Below, one piece after another: positions 1 through 8,881 of a stretch of 51,846 nucleotides of DNA (positions are counted from its first letter, which is position 1; every line of letters starts with the position of its first letter). Location of the stretch: contig CACJYR010000007.1 in the NCBI GenBank assembly GCA_902597675.1, positions 1 through 51,846 on the forward strand, written 5' to 3'. Origin of the DNA: an uncultured Pelagibacteraceae bacterium. Its GTDB lineage: Bacteria; Pseudomonadota; Alphaproteobacteria; Pelagibacterales; Pelagibacteraceae. The notes beneath the pieces are model-generated. The model was not told the DNA's origin. It saw nothing but the letters and a program-made list of their open reading frames with translations, and searched no databases. Both the position numbers and the translations under genes were made by a program.

Positions 1-1236
1 AATTTTAAAATAGAAGAAACAGAAAAATTTTATATTGAACGAATAAATATTTTTGGAAATTATATAACATTAGAGTCAGTGATAAGAAATCAAATTGAAA
101 TTGATGAGGGTGATCCTTTTAATCAAATACTCTATTCAAAATCTTTGAATAATATTAAAGCTTTAAATTTTTTTGAGAATGTCGAAGGTGAGATTTTAGA
201 TGGAAAAGAATTTAATACAAAAATAATTAATATAAATATTACTGAAAAAGCTACGGGTGAAATCTTTGCTGGTGTGGGTACAGGAACAGAGGGCTCCTCT
301 TTTTCATTTGGAGTAAAAGAGAACAATTATTTGGGAAGAGGCGTAAAAGTTGATAGTAACTTAAATGTTTCAGATGAGAAAATAAAAGGAAAGTTTATAG
401 TTTCAAACCCAAATTATAAAAATTCTGACAAAAGAATTGATTTAGCGCTTGAAGCTTCTTCAATTGATAGACTAGGGACATCTGGATATAAATCTAATGT
501 AACTGGATTTACAATTGGTACACAATTTGAGTATTTAGACGATTTTAGGCTTGGATTATCTTCCAAAAATAATATTGAAAAAATAGAAGTCGATGGAAGT
601 GCATCTGCTAAACAAAAAAAACAAGATGGAAATTATTTTGATAGTTTTATTGGGTTAGACTTTATTTATGATAAAAGAAATCAAAGATATCAAACAACAA
701 GTGGTTTTTTAAGTGATTATAATTTGAATTTACCAATTTTGAGTGACACAAATACCCTCACTAATGTTTATAATTATAAAGTTTTTAAAGAATTATATGA
801 AAATAATGTCTCCTCATTTTCATTTTTAATAAAGACAGCGAATTCACTAAGTGGAGATGATGTTAAACTTTCTGAGAGAATGTATATACCTGGAAGAAGA
901 TTGAGAGGTTTTGAAACAGGTAAAATTGGACCAAAAGATGGAAGTGATTTTATTGGTGGAAATTATGTTTCAACTATTAATGCAACAACTTCTTTACCCA
1001 AAATATTAGAGAATGTTCAGAATGTCGATGTTGTTATGTTTGCAGATGCAGCAAACATATGGGGCGTTGATTATGATAATTCACTAGATAAAGGTGGTAT
1101 TAGAAGTTCAGTCGGAGTAGGATTAGATTGGTTGACACCCATTGGACCTTTAACCTTTTCATTTGCTAAACCAATAACCAAAGAATCTACGGATATAGAG
1201 GAAACATTTAGATTTAATATAGGTACCAGTTTTTAA
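1..1236 (+). CDS. bamA: Outer membrane protein assembly factor BamA, 3' part (5' end outside the window)
   Basis: The frame is open from base 1, so the gene starts upstream; a GTG at 79 is internal. BamA is the outer-membrane beta-barrel that inserts other barrel proteins. The first residues (FYIERINIFGN, then VIRNQIEIDEGD) read as the last POTRA domain. The rest is glycine- and aromatic-rich barrel with the conserved loop 6 motif as LRGF (in GRRLRGFETG), and the protein ends in Phe, as expected for a barrel insertion signal. The stop codon directly abuts the ATG of the Skp-like gene, so it leads the envelope operon. Family assignment is firm; only the N-terminal signal peptide and earlier POTRA domains are unseen. 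Confidence 0.96.
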   Translation, partial: NFKIEETEKFYIERINIFGNYITLESVIRNQIEIDEGDPFNQILYSKSLNNIKALNFFENVEGEILDGKEFNTKIININITEKATGEIFAGVGTGTEGSSFSFGVKENNYLGRGVKVDSNLNVSDEKIKGKFIVSNPNYKNSDKRIDLALEASSIDRLGTSGYKSNVTGFTIGTQFEYLDDFRLGLSSKNNIEKIEVDGSASAKQKKQDGNYFDSFIGLDFIYDKRNQRYQTTSGFLSDYNLNLPILSDTNTLTNVYNYKVFKELYENNVSSFSFLIKTANSLSGDDVKLSERMYIPGRRLRGFETGKIGPKDGSDFIGGNYVSTINATTSLPKILENVQNVDVVMFADAANIWGVDYDNSLDKGGIRSSVGVGLDWLTPIGPLTFSFAKPITKESTDIEETFRFNIGTSF

Positions 1237-1749
1237 ATGAATATTTTTAAAAAATTTATCACTATTTTTATAGTGTTATTTTTGTTTGTGCCCTCATCTA
1301 ATGGTGAAGATAAAATTGTTTATTTAGATTTAGATAACGTTGTAACTAACACGAATGCTGGTAAATCAATTTTAGATAAACTAGAAAAATCTAAAAAATC
1401 AGCGCTATTAAGATTTGAAAAAAAAGGAAAGGAATTAAAAATTATTGAAGATGAAATTAAAAAACAAAAAAATATTATTTCTGAAGAAGAATTAAGAAAA
1501 AAATTGGTTGAATTCAGAAAAGAGCTTTCAAATTTTCGTCAAGAAAGACAAAAAGTTATCAATGAATTTAATCAAAAGAAAAAACTGGAATTTGATCAAT
1601 TTTTTAAAAAAATCACACCTATGATAGAAAAATATGTTAGTGAAAAAAATATTGATATGGTACTTGATAGAAAAAAGGTTTTTGTAGCAAGTAAAAAAAA
1701 AGATATTACAAAAGAAATTATAAAGATAATTAATACCAATTTAAAATGA
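1237..1749 (+). CDS. skp: OmpH/Skp-family periplasmic chaperone
   Basis: A 170-residue protein with an N-terminal hydrophobic signal peptide (residues about 1-23, ending near SSNG) followed by a long Lys/Glu-rich coiled coil (about 45-125), the arrangement of Skp/OmpH. Skp trimers hold unfolded outer-membrane proteins on their way to BamA. The gene begins at the base after the bamA stop and overlaps fabZ by 4 nt (ATGA), so all are translationally linked. The bamA-skp adjacency is conserved in proteobacteria. Sequence similarity in this family is weak, so the call rests on architecture and position. Confidence 0.88.
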   Translation: MNIFKKFITIFIVLFLFVPSSNGEDKIVYLDLDNVVTNTNAGKSILDKLEKSKKSALLRFEKKGKELKIIEDEIKKQKNIISEEELRKKLVEFRKELSNFRQERQKVINEFNQKKKLEFDQFFKKITPMIEKYVSEKNIDMVLDRKKVFVASKKKDITKEIIKIINTNLK

Positions 1750-2195
1750 AAACTCATTTAGATAAAAAACAAATCATTGAATTATTACCTCATCGTGAAC
1801 CTATGCTGTTAATAGATGAACTTTATGATATTAAAAAATTATTTTCTGCTACAGCTGTTGTTAATGTTAAAAAAGATAGTTTTTTTGTAAATGGTCATTT
1901 CCCGGGACAACCGGTTATGCCTGGGGTTTTAATTGTAGAGTCCTTTGGTCAAGCCGCAGCAGCTTTGACTGCTCATGGTTTAGATAAATCAACATATGAA
2001 AATAAATTGGTATTTTTAATGGGTGTAGAAAAAGCAAGATTTAGAAATCCGGTCATACCTGATTGTAAACTAATTCTAAAAATTGAGGCCATTAGGTCTC
2101 ACGGACGTGTTTGGAAATATAAAGGTGAAGCATTTGTTGATGATAAAAAAATGGCAGATGCAATATGGTCAGCTACAATTGTCGACAAGAAATAA
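1746..2195 (+). CDS. fabZ: 3-hydroxyacyl-ACP dehydratase FabZ
   Basis: A 149-residue hot-dog fold enzyme. It dehydrates (3R)-hydroxyacyl-ACP in fatty acid elongation. The N-terminal LLPHREPMLLID motif and the active-site block HFPGQPVMPGVLIVES, with catalytic His and Glu, are intact, and length matches the family. fabZ competes with LpxA/LpxD for hydroxyacyl-ACP, which fits its place in the lipid A cluster. Here it lies before lpxD; the commoner proteobacterial order is lpxD-fabZ-lpxA. It overlaps skp by 4 nt and is followed by a 51-nt gap before lpxD. Confidence 0.97.
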   Translation: MKTHLDKKQIIELLPHREPMLLIDELYDIKKLFSATAVVNVKKDSFFVNGHFPGQPVMPGVLIVESFGQAAAALTAHGLDKSTYENKLVFLMGVEKARFRNPVIPDCKLILKIEAIRSHGRVWKYKGEAFVDDKKMADAIWSATIVDKK

Positions 2196-2246
2196 TTAGC
2201 AATAATTCTTGATAACACAACAACCTTTGCTTTGGTAAAAGTAGTT

Positions 2247-3224
2247 ATGTCTAATCCATTTTTTACTAATAATGGACCATTTAAAATTTCAGAAATCCTC
2301 AAAATTTTAAAAATTGAACTTAAAATTGAGGAAAATCTGATAGTAAAAGATGTTCAAGATTTATATAACGCTGACCAAGACTGTATAACATTTTTTCACT
2401 CAAAAAAATATAATCAAATAGTAAAAAAAACCAAAGCATCATATTGTATCACAACACAAAATTTAAAAGACTATCTTCCAAAAAATTGCACTCCTATTGT
2501 GGTTGAAAATGTATTAAATTCAATTTCACTTGTTACTCAAAAGTTTTATCCAAATTCAATTGAGGATGAGTATGATGCCTCCGCTGTTGATATAAAAGAT
2601 ACCAACCTAAAAGATATAGTAACTGCTGGAAAAAACGTATTAGTTGGAGAAAACGTCAAAATTGGAAAAAATTGTTTAATTGGACATAACTCAATTATAG
2701 AACGCAATGTTCAAATTGGTGATAATTGTAAAATTGGATCTAACACTATTTTAAAAAATTCTGTGATAAAAGATAATGTAACTATTTTAGATAATTGTGT
2801 AATTGGAAAAAAAGGATTTGGTTTTTTTCCATCAAGGAGTAAAAATTTGAGATATCCTCATATAGGTATCGTTATAATCAATGAAAATTCTGAAATTGGA
2901 TGTGGATCTACAATAGATCGTGGTTCTTTATCTAATACAGAAATTGGTAAAAATACTTTTTTAGATAATCAAATTCATATAGCTCATAATGTTAAGATTG
3001 GTGAAAATACAATTATAGCTGGACAAGTCGGAATTGCAGGAAGTTCGATTATTGGTAATAATGTGAAAATTGGCGGTCAAGCTGGAATATCCGGACATCT
3101 AAGAGTAGGAAATAATGTTGAAATCGGTGGTGGCAGTGGTGTTATAAAAGATATTCCTGATAATGCAAAAGTTATGGGTTATCCAGCAAAAAGTATTAGA
3201 GAATTTTTGAAAGATAATAGATGA
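2247..3224 (+). CDS. lpxD: UDP-3-O-acylglucosamine N-acyltransferase LpxD
   Basis: LpxD adds the second hydroxyacyl chain to UDP-glucosamine in lipid A synthesis. The protein has an N-terminal uridine-binding domain (about 1-100) and a left-handed parallel beta helix of hexapeptide repeats (many IGxN repeats, about 110-300). The conserved region around IHIAHNVKIGENTIIAGQVG carries the catalytic His. I chose the ATG at 2247 (MSNPFFTN), which matches the usual LpxD start, over an in-frame TTG at 2232 that adds five residues. It overlaps lpxA by 4 nt. Confidence 0.95.
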   Translation: MSNPFFTNNGPFKISEILKILKIELKIEENLIVKDVQDLYNADQDCITFFHSKKYNQIVKKTKASYCITTQNLKDYLPKNCTPIVVENVLNSISLVTQKFYPNSIEDEYDASAVDIKDTNLKDIVTAGKNVLVGENVKIGKNCLIGHNSIIERNVQIGDNCKIGSNTILKNSVIKDNVTILDNCVIGKKGFGFFPSRSKNLRYPHIGIVIINENSEIGCGSTIDRGSLSNTEIGKNTFLDNQIHIAHNVKIGENTIIAGQVGIAGSSIIGNNVKIGGQAGISGHLRVGNNVEIGGGSGVIKDIPDNAKVMGYPAKSIREFLKDNR

Positions 3225-4003
3225 TACATAACACTGCTATCGTTGATCCAAAATCTAAAATTTCATCTAACGTAGAGGTAGGTCCCTATTCAGTAATTGG
3301 ACCAAACGTTGAGGTAGGAGAAAATACTATTATCCAATCTCATGTTAGTATTGTGGGAAACACTAAGATTGGGAAGAAAAATAAGATTTATCCATTTGCT
3401 TCTATTGGAAACGATCCTCAAGATCTTAAATTTAATGGTGAGAATACTAAATTAGAAATTGGAGATAACAATAAAATAAGAGAATATGTAACAATAAATC
3501 CAGGCACTAAAGGTGGCGGTGGTATTACTAAAATTGGTAATGGATGTTTATTTATGGTTTCTTCACATATAGCACATGATTGCTTAGTCGAGGATAATGT
3601 AATACTTGCAAATAATGTTCCTCTTGGCGGACATGCACATATTGAGCAAAATGTAATAATCGGAGGTAATTCAGCTGTACAACAATTTACTAGAGTAGGT
3701 AAGTTTGCAATGATAGGTGGAATGTGTGGAGTTGTAAGAGACATCATCCCATATGCCATGGTACATGGAAATAGAAGTGTTCTTCAAGGTTTAAATTTAA
3801 TTGGTTTAAGAAGAAAAAATATACCCAATAAAGAAATTTTAGTCTTAAGTGAAGCATACAAAGAAATCTTTAAAAACGAAAATTTGACGGAAAATTTGAA
3901 AAATTTAAACGTTGAATTCAAAAAAAATAGTCTTGTAAAAGACGTTGTTGATTTTTTAGAAAAAGATAAAAAAAGACCAATATGCACACCTTTTTCAAAA
4001 TAA
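3221..4003 (+). CDS. lpxA: UDP-N-acetylglucosamine acyltransferase LpxA
   Basis: LpxA catalyses the first step of lipid A synthesis, moving a hydroxyacyl chain from ACP to the 3-OH of UDP-GlcNAc. At 260 residues it has the family length. It opens with IHNTAIVDPKSKI, has the beta-helix hexapeptide repeats, the active-site SSHIAHDCLVEDNVILAN segment with the catalytic His, and a C-terminal helical domain beginning near NLIGLRRKNI. It overlaps lpxD by 4 nt, and lpxI follows after 1 nt, so translation is probably coupled through lpxD-lpxA-lpxI-lpxB. Confidence 0.97.
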   Translation: MIHNTAIVDPKSKISSNVEVGPYSVIGPNVEVGENTIIQSHVSIVGNTKIGKKNKIYPFASIGNDPQDLKFNGENTKLEIGDNNKIREYVTINPGTKGGGGITKIGNGCLFMVSSHIAHDCLVEDNVILANNVPLGGHAHIEQNVIIGGNSAVQQFTRVGKFAMIGGMCGVVRDIIPYAMVHGNRSVLQGLNLIGLRRKNIPNKEILVLSEAYKEIFKNENLTENLKNLNVEFKKNSLVKDVVDFLEKDKKRPICTPFSK

Positions 4004-4004
4004 A

Positions 4005-4790
4005 ATGATAGGTTTGTTTTTAGGTGATACAGATTTTTCGAAAATTGTTCTAAAAAAAATAAAAAAATTAAAAAAAAAGTACTTTATAATTGATTTTTCC
4101 AATAAGAATGTTTTTGCTAAAGAAAAAAATTCTTACAGAATTAGTATTGGTAAATTTGGGAAAATAATAGACCTAATTAAAAAGCAAAAATCGAATAAAG
4201 TTCTTTTTGCTGGGAAAATCGCTAAACCAAAATTTTCTACATTAAGATTAGATTTAAAGGGCATTTATTACATGCCGAGTATTATAAAAGCTGCTAAATT
4301 GGGAGATGCAGCTATAATTAAAGTTATAATTGCAATCCTTAAAAGTGAAAAAATTGATGTTATAAGTTCAATTCATTTCAATCCTGAGTTAACCGGTAAA
4401 AAAGGTTTACATACAAAGATAAAACCATCTCGAGCTGATATTAAATCAATAAATAGAGGTATTAAATATTTAGCTAAAACTAATAGTTATGATCATATTC
4501 AAGCACTAGTAGTAAGAAATAATAAGATAATAGCAAAAGAAGACAATAGAGGTACCAAACAAATGATGAGTAAATTAAAGAATAATTCTGGTGGTATTTT
4601 AATTAAATTCCCCAAAAAAAAACAAGATTTGAGAATGGATTTACCAACAATAGGGATACAAACCATTAAAGATTGTAAAAAATATGGATTAAAAGGAATA
4701 GTTCTTAAATCAAAAAAAAATATCTTTTTAGATAAATCTAAAAGTATTGAATTTGCTAATAAAAATAAAATTTTTATTTTGATAAAATGA
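4005..4790 (+). CDS. lpxI: UDP-2,3-diacylglucosamine pyrophosphatase LpxI
   Basis: LpxI (formerly DUF1009) hydrolyses UDP-2,3-diacylglucosamine to lipid X plus UMP; it is the alphaproteobacterial replacement of LpxH. The protein is 261 residues with the N-terminal GLFLGDTDFSKIV segment and the C-terminal family motif DLPTIGIQTIKDCKKYGLKG. Its position between lpxA and lpxB is the diagnostic alphaproteobacterial location and completes the pathway up to lipid A disaccharide. The sequence is lysine-rich, as expected at this base composition. It overlaps lpxB by 4 nt. Confidence 0.92.
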   Translation: MIGLFLGDTDFSKIVLKKIKKLKKKYFIIDFSNKNVFAKEKNSYRISIGKFGKIIDLIKKQKSNKVLFAGKIAKPKFSTLRLDLKGIYYMPSIIKAAKLGDAAIIKVIIAILKSEKIDVISSIHFNPELTGKKGLHTKIKPSRADIKSINRGIKYLAKTNSYDHIQALVVRNNKIIAKEDNRGTKQMMSKLKNNSGGILIKFPKKKQDLRMDLPTIGIQTIKDCKKYGLKGIVLKSKKNIFLDKSKSIEFANKNKIFILIK

Positions 4791-5923
4791 AAAAAATATT
4801 TGTACTTACAGGAGAACCCTCCGGGGATAAATTAGCTTCCACAGCAATTTCAAAACTTCAAAAAGATTATACGGATATTAAATATTTATCTGTAGGTGGG
4901 TCAAATTTAAGAAAAATTGGAATAGAGTCTATCTTTGATTTGAAAGAAATAACTTATTTAGGTTTTACGAGTGTTTTGTTAAATATTTTTAAAATTAATA
5001 AAAGAATTAATCAAACTGTTGAAGAAATCTTGAAATTCAATCCAGATATTTTGTTTAGTGTTGATAGTCCAGATTTTACTTTAAGAGTTGCAGAAAAGGT
5101 AAAAAAAATTAATCCTCAAATTAAGACAATTCACTATGTAGCCCCGCAAGTTTGGATTTGGAGAAAAGGAAGGGTAAAAAAGATTAAAAAATTTATTGAT
5201 CATATTCTTTTATTATTTGATTTTGAAAAAAAATTTTTTGATGAAGAGAATATAAATAATACTTTTGTAGGTCATCCGTTAATAGAAAATAATAAAAATA
5301 ATAAAACAGATATCAATAATTTTATTTCTAATAATAAAAAAATAATCTCTATATTTCCAGGTAGTCGAAAATCAGAAACAAATGTTTTGTTACCAATATT
5401 GATTGATTTTATAAATATGATGAATAAAAGAAATTCAAATTATAATTTTATTTTTCATGCTACTGAAGAAAACAAAAATAATATTGTTGAGTATATTAAA
5501 GATAAGGGTTTAAATAATATTGATGTAATTTCAGATGAAAATATGAAAAAGGAAATATTAATAAATTCAATTTTTGCTGTATGCAAGTCAGGAACAATAT
5601 CTCTTCAAGTCTGTAATGCTAATGTTCCTTCAATAATTATTTATAAGTTAAATTTTATAAATTTTATGATTTTTAAATTATTGGTAAATGTAAAATTTGC
5701 GAATATTATCAATATAATTAATAATAAAGAAGTCATTCCTGAATTGTTGCAAAGTGAGTGTAATGCAAAAGAAATTTATAACTCTGTTTTATATATGCTT
5801 AAAAATCCAGAGATTGGAAAAAAACAATTAGAACAATGCAATCAAACTTTAAAAGGAATTAGATCGAATTCTTCATCATCTAATGAAGTAGCTACAATCT
5901 TAAGAAATAGTCTTGTTGGATAA
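4787..5923 (+). CDS. lpxB: Lipid A disaccharide synthase LpxB
   Basis: LpxB (GT19) joins lipid X and UDP-2,3-diacylglucosamine into the lipid A disaccharide at the inner membrane. The 378-residue protein begins with the family motif FVLTGEPSGDKLA and contains VAPQVWIWRKGRVKKIKK and FPGSRKSE, typical nucleotide and acceptor-site segments. It is the last gene of the envelope operon, and its 3' end overlaps the convergent gltX by 24 nt with no terminator between them. Confidence 0.96.
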   Translation: MKKIFVLTGEPSGDKLASTAISKLQKDYTDIKYLSVGGSNLRKIGIESIFDLKEITYLGFTSVLLNIFKINKRINQTVEEILKFNPDILFSVDSPDFTLRVAEKVKKINPQIKTIHYVAPQVWIWRKGRVKKIKKFIDHILLLFDFEKKFFDEENINNTFVGHPLIENNKNNKTDINNFISNNKKIISIFPGSRKSETNVLLPILIDFINMMNKRNSNYNFIFHATEENKNNIVEYIKDKGLNNIDVISDENMKKEILINSIFAVCKSGTISLQVCNANVPSIIIYKLNFINFMIFKLLVNVKFANIINIINNKEVIPELLQSECNAKEIYNSVLYMLKNPEIGKKQLEQCNQTLKGIRSNSSSSNEVATILRNSLVG

Positions 5924-7300
5924 TCTTTTTTCAACCTCCTCTTTACCTAGAGATACAATTATATCATAAATACCAGGACCAAATTTTGACCCTGTTAAAG
6001 CCACTCTTAAAGGCTGACCAACACCTTTAAAATTGGTGTTATTAGATTTTATTAGTTCTTGAACTATCGGTTCTAAATTTTCTCTTGTAAAGTTGCTTAT
6101 TTCTTTAATATTATCTCTAAATTCAGAGATAATTTTTTGCGCATTAGCATCAATTAATTTTAGATCTTCTTTATTAAAATTAACTTCATCATTAATAATA
6201 TATTGGCTATTATTATAAATATCCTCTAATGTTTTAGCTTTATTCTTAAGAAAACTTAAAGATTTTTTAATTTTATCTTTTTTTTCCCCAATAATCTTAT
6301 TTTTAAAAATCTCACAATAATTAATTAGTTGATTAAAAAGTTCGTTTTCATCAATGCTTTTTATATAGTGTTCATTCATAGATAGAATTCTACTTAAATC
6401 TAATTTTGATGGTGATTTTCCAATACCTTCAAGATTAAAATATTTTACACTTTCATCTAAAGTAAAAATTTCTTTATCTTCATATGACCAACCCAATCTT
6501 AAAAGATAATTTCTCAAAGCATCTGGCATAATACCAATTTTAGAATAGTCCTCTAAAGTTGATGCTTTATCTCTTTTTGATAATTTTTTTCCCTCAATTG
6601 TATGAATTAGTGGTATATGTGCAAATGTTGGTAAAGCCCATTCCATTGCTTCATAAATTTGAATTTGTTTAAACGTATTGATTTTATGATCATCACCTCT
6701 AATAATGTGTGTCATATTCATTTGATGATCATCAACAGCAGCAGATAAATTATAAGTTGGTGTACCATCATTTCTTAAAATTACAAAATCTTCGATGGTA
6801 TTATTTTCAATTTCTACATTTCCCTGAACTTTATCTTTTAGTATTGATGTACCATCAATTTTACTTTTAAATCTAATAACAGGTTTTATATCTTTAGGAG
6901 CTTCATTCTCATTTTTGTCTCTCCATTTTCTATCATAAACATATGGAATTTTTTTTTGTTTAGCCCTTTTTTTTTGTGATTCAATTTCTTCAGTTGAGCA
7001 ATAACATCTATAAGCACTACCTTTTTTTAATAGTTCCTTTGCAACTTTTATATGATTGTCGATTTTTTGAGATTGTATATATTCTGCTCCATCATGACTG
7101 ATACCTATCCATTGCAGAGATTTAATAATTTGATTTTTGTATTCCTCTTTTGATCTTTCTTTATCTGTATCTTCTATCCGTAGATAAAAATTACCATTTT
7201 GGTTTTTTGAATATAACCAATTAAATAAGGCTGTTCTCACCCCACCAATATGCAAAGGTCCAGTAGGTGACGGAGCAAATCTAGTTGCTACTTTTTTCAT
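5900..7300 (-). CDS. gltX: Glutamyl-tRNA synthetase
   Basis: Class I aminoacyl-tRNA synthetase charging tRNA-Glu. The 466-residue protein has the HIGH-type motif in FAPSPTGPLHIGGVRTALFNW near the start and the KMSKS-type motif KKLSKRDKA near residue 240, followed by a helical anticodon-binding half. It lies 23 nt downstream of lexA on the same strand and is probably cotranscribed with it. The 3' end overlaps lpxB tail to tail. In many alphaproteobacteria comEC lies between lexA and gltX, and gltA between gltX and lpxB; both are absent here. Confidence 0.97.
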   Translation of the reverse strand: MKKVATRFAPSPTGPLHIGGVRTALFNWLYSKNQNGNFYLRIEDTDKERSKEEYKNQIIKSLQWIGISHDGAEYIQSQKIDNHIKVAKELLKKGSAYRCYCSTEEIESQKKRAKQKKIPYVYDRKWRDKNENEAPKDIKPVIRFKSKIDGTSILKDKVQGNVEIENNTIEDFVILRNDGTPTYNLSAAVDDHQMNMTHIIRGDDHKINTFKQIQIYEAMEWALPTFAHIPLIHTIEGKKLSKRDKASTLEDYSKIGIMPDALRNYLLRLGWSYEDKEIFTLDESVKYFNLEGIGKSPSKLDLSRILSMNEHYIKSIDENELFNQLINYCEIFKNKIIGEKKDKIKKSLSFLKNKAKTLEDIYNNSQYIINDEVNFNKEDLKLIDANAQKIISEFRDNIKEISNFTRENLEPIVQELIKSNNTNFKGVGQPLRVALTGSKFGPGIYDIIVSLGKEEVEKRLSNKTIS

Positions 7301-7323
7301 TAAAAATGGTTTAGACTATTTTT

Positions 7324-8001
7324 TTAGAAGTTTCTATATAAAGATACTAAAACACCTTGAACTTTTACTCTATCAGGGCCAAAAATTTTGGTTTCATAGT
7401 TTTTATTAGCACTTTCTAACGCTACTACTTTACCTTTTTTTCTTATTCTTTTAAGCATAGCTTCGTGTTCGTCAATTAAAGCTACCACTATTTTTCCATT
7501 ATCGGCTGTATCGGTTCTTTTGATGATGACTGTGTCACCCTCATGAATTCCAGCTTCAATCATTGAATCTCCTTGAACTTTAAGGCCAAAATAATCTCCA
7601 TTTTTTTCTAAGTTATTTGGTAATGGAATTCTAGAAACTTCATTTTGAATTGCTTCAACAGGTGTTCCAGCTGCTATTTTACCTAAAACTGGCACCTCTG
7701 CATCGTCGGATAAAGGTTTTTCTTCATCCAAACCCCCTTTAATAACACTTGGGGAAAAATTATTGTAAATATCATTTGCAGAAGCAGTCTCTGGTAATTT
7801 TATAACCTCTAAAGCTCTAGCTTTATGAGCAAGCCTTTTAATGAAACCTCTTTCTTCTAAAGCACTAATTAATCTGTGAATCCCAGATTTTGATTTAAGA
7901 TTTAGTGATTCCTTCATTTCTTCGTAAGAAGGGGATACACCAGAGCTCCTCAACTTCTTGTTGATAAATAAAAGCAGGTTTTTTTGTTTTTTTGTTAGCA
8001 T
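7324..8001 (-). CDS. lexA: LexA repressor, autocleaving SOS regulator
   Basis: The 225-residue protein has an N-terminal winged helix-turn-helix (1-65) and a C-terminal S24 peptidase/cleavage domain. The self-cleavage bond is A111-G112 (in GKIAAGTP). The catalytic serine is S146 (QGDSMIEAG) and the lysine K184 (HEAMLKRI). All residues needed for RecA-stimulated autocleavage are present. A GTTC-N7-GTTC box lies about 25 nt upstream of the start codon, so autoregulation is expected. gltX follows and may be transcribed from the same SOS-controlled promoter. Confidence 0.97.
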   Translation of the reverse strand: MLTKKQKNLLLFINKKLRSSGVSPSYEEMKESLNLKSKSGIHRLISALEERGFIKRLAHKARALEVIKLPETASANDIYNNFSPSVIKGGLDEEKPLSDDAEVPVLGKIAAGTPVEAIQNEVSRIPLPNNLEKNGDYFGLKVQGDSMIEAGIHEGDTVIIKRTDTADNGKIVVALIDEHEAMLKRIRKKGKVVALESANKNYETKIFGPDRVKVQGVLVSLYRNF

Positions 8002-8025
8002 AAGAACAAATATCGTACAAACAAT

Positions 8026-8040
8026 GTTCTATAAAAGTTC
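8026..8040 (-). promoter_or_regulatory. Alphaproteobacterial SOS (LexA) box upstream of lexA
   Basis: The plus strand reads GTTC-TATAAAA-GTTC, an exact match to the direct-repeat LexA operator of alphaproteobacteria (GTTC-N7-GTTC), which differs from the gammaproteobacterial CTGT palindrome. It sits 25-39 nt upstream of the lexA start and overlaps a TATAGA-like -10 on the minus strand, a position suited to repression. Seen directly; function inferred from the known operator. Confidence 0.88.
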
Positions 8041-8089
8041 TTCATGATTAACAATAGTTAAAAAGTTAAGAAAATAATGACTTTTTTGA

Positions 8090-8881
8090 CTATAAAACGG
8101 AAAAAATCGAATTATCGTTTAAATTTTTTAAAAGTGATTCACCAATTAAAAAGGTTTTGATGGATGTTTTATTTGATAGTTCCAACAATTCTTCTTTAGT
8201 TTTAATTCCACTTTCAGAAATCAATGGGCCAGGGTGATTAACCAAAACATCGTGGATATCATAAGTTGTATTAATATCAGTTTTTAGAGTTTTTAAATTT
8301 CTGTTGTTTATACCTAATAAAGCATCCTTAAATCTAAGTGCTTGTTTAGCTTCATTAACAGTATGAACCTCTACAATAACTGACATATTCAACTTTAAAG
8401 CTTCTTCATATAATTCATCTGCCAATTTATCTGAAACTCCAGCTAAAATAATTAAGATAGCATCAGCACCATAACTTTTAGCTAAAGGAATTTGAAATTT
8501 ATCTATAAAAAAATCTTTACAAAGAATTGGTAAATTAACATCTTGTTTTATTTTACTAATATGCAGTAAGTTTCCTAAAAAAAAATCCTCCTCAGTTAAA
8601 ACAGATAAACAGGTTGCTTTATTTGATTTATACATATTAGCTATTTTTACAGGATCGTAGTCTTTAATAATTACACCTGCAGAGGGACTTGCTTTTTTTG
8701 TTTCAGCAATAATTGAGAATTTTTTATTTTCAATATTCTTTTTAATCGTATCTTTAAAATCAACATATGTACTATTATTTTTTATTAATTCTTCGAGTGA
8801 CTCAAGACTTATATTTTTTTTAAGCTCTAAAATTTTTTCACTTTTAATATTTATTATTTTTTCAAGAACATTTTCAGCCAT
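8090..8881 (-). CDS. trpC: Indole-3-glycerol phosphate synthase
   Basis: A TIM-barrel enzyme that closes the indole ring in tryptophan synthesis. The 263-residue protein shows FSIIAETKKASPSAG (catalytic Lys and substrate phosphate region), ILCKDFFID, ALLGINNRNLKTL and LISESGIKT, all hallmark IGPS motifs. No fused TrpF is present. Its start overlaps trpD by 8 nt. It is the last trp gene of the run; the usual alphaproteobacterial followers moaC and moeA are absent, and lexA follows after 88 nt that contain the SOS box. Confidence 0.97.
   Translation of the reverse strand: MAENVLEKIINIKSEKILELKKNISLESLEELIKNNSTYVDFKDTIKKNIENKKFSIIAETKKASPSAGVIIKDYDPVKIANMYKSNKATCLSVLTEEDFFLGNLLHISKIKQDVNLPILCKDFFIDKFQIPLAKSYGADAILIILAGVSDKLADELYEEALKLNMSVIVEVHTVNEAKQALRFKDALLGINNRNLKTLKTDINTTYDIHDVLVNHPGPLISESGIKTKEELLELSNKTSIKTFLIGESLLKNLNDNSIFSVL

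Noticed and set aside
2232..2246. TTG start for lpxD
   Set aside because: ATG at 2247 gives the usual LpxD N-terminus; the five extra residues are not conserved.
3418..3759. Antisense 113-codon open frame inside lpxA, and similar frames opposite valS, manC and ispDF
   Set aside because: They are shadows of strongly conserved genes on the other strand, with no ribosome-binding site or family features.
8041..8089. Possible trp attenuator or extra gene between trpC and lexA
   Set aside because: Only AT-rich sequence with lexA promoter elements; no hairpin pair or small reading frame with Trp codons.
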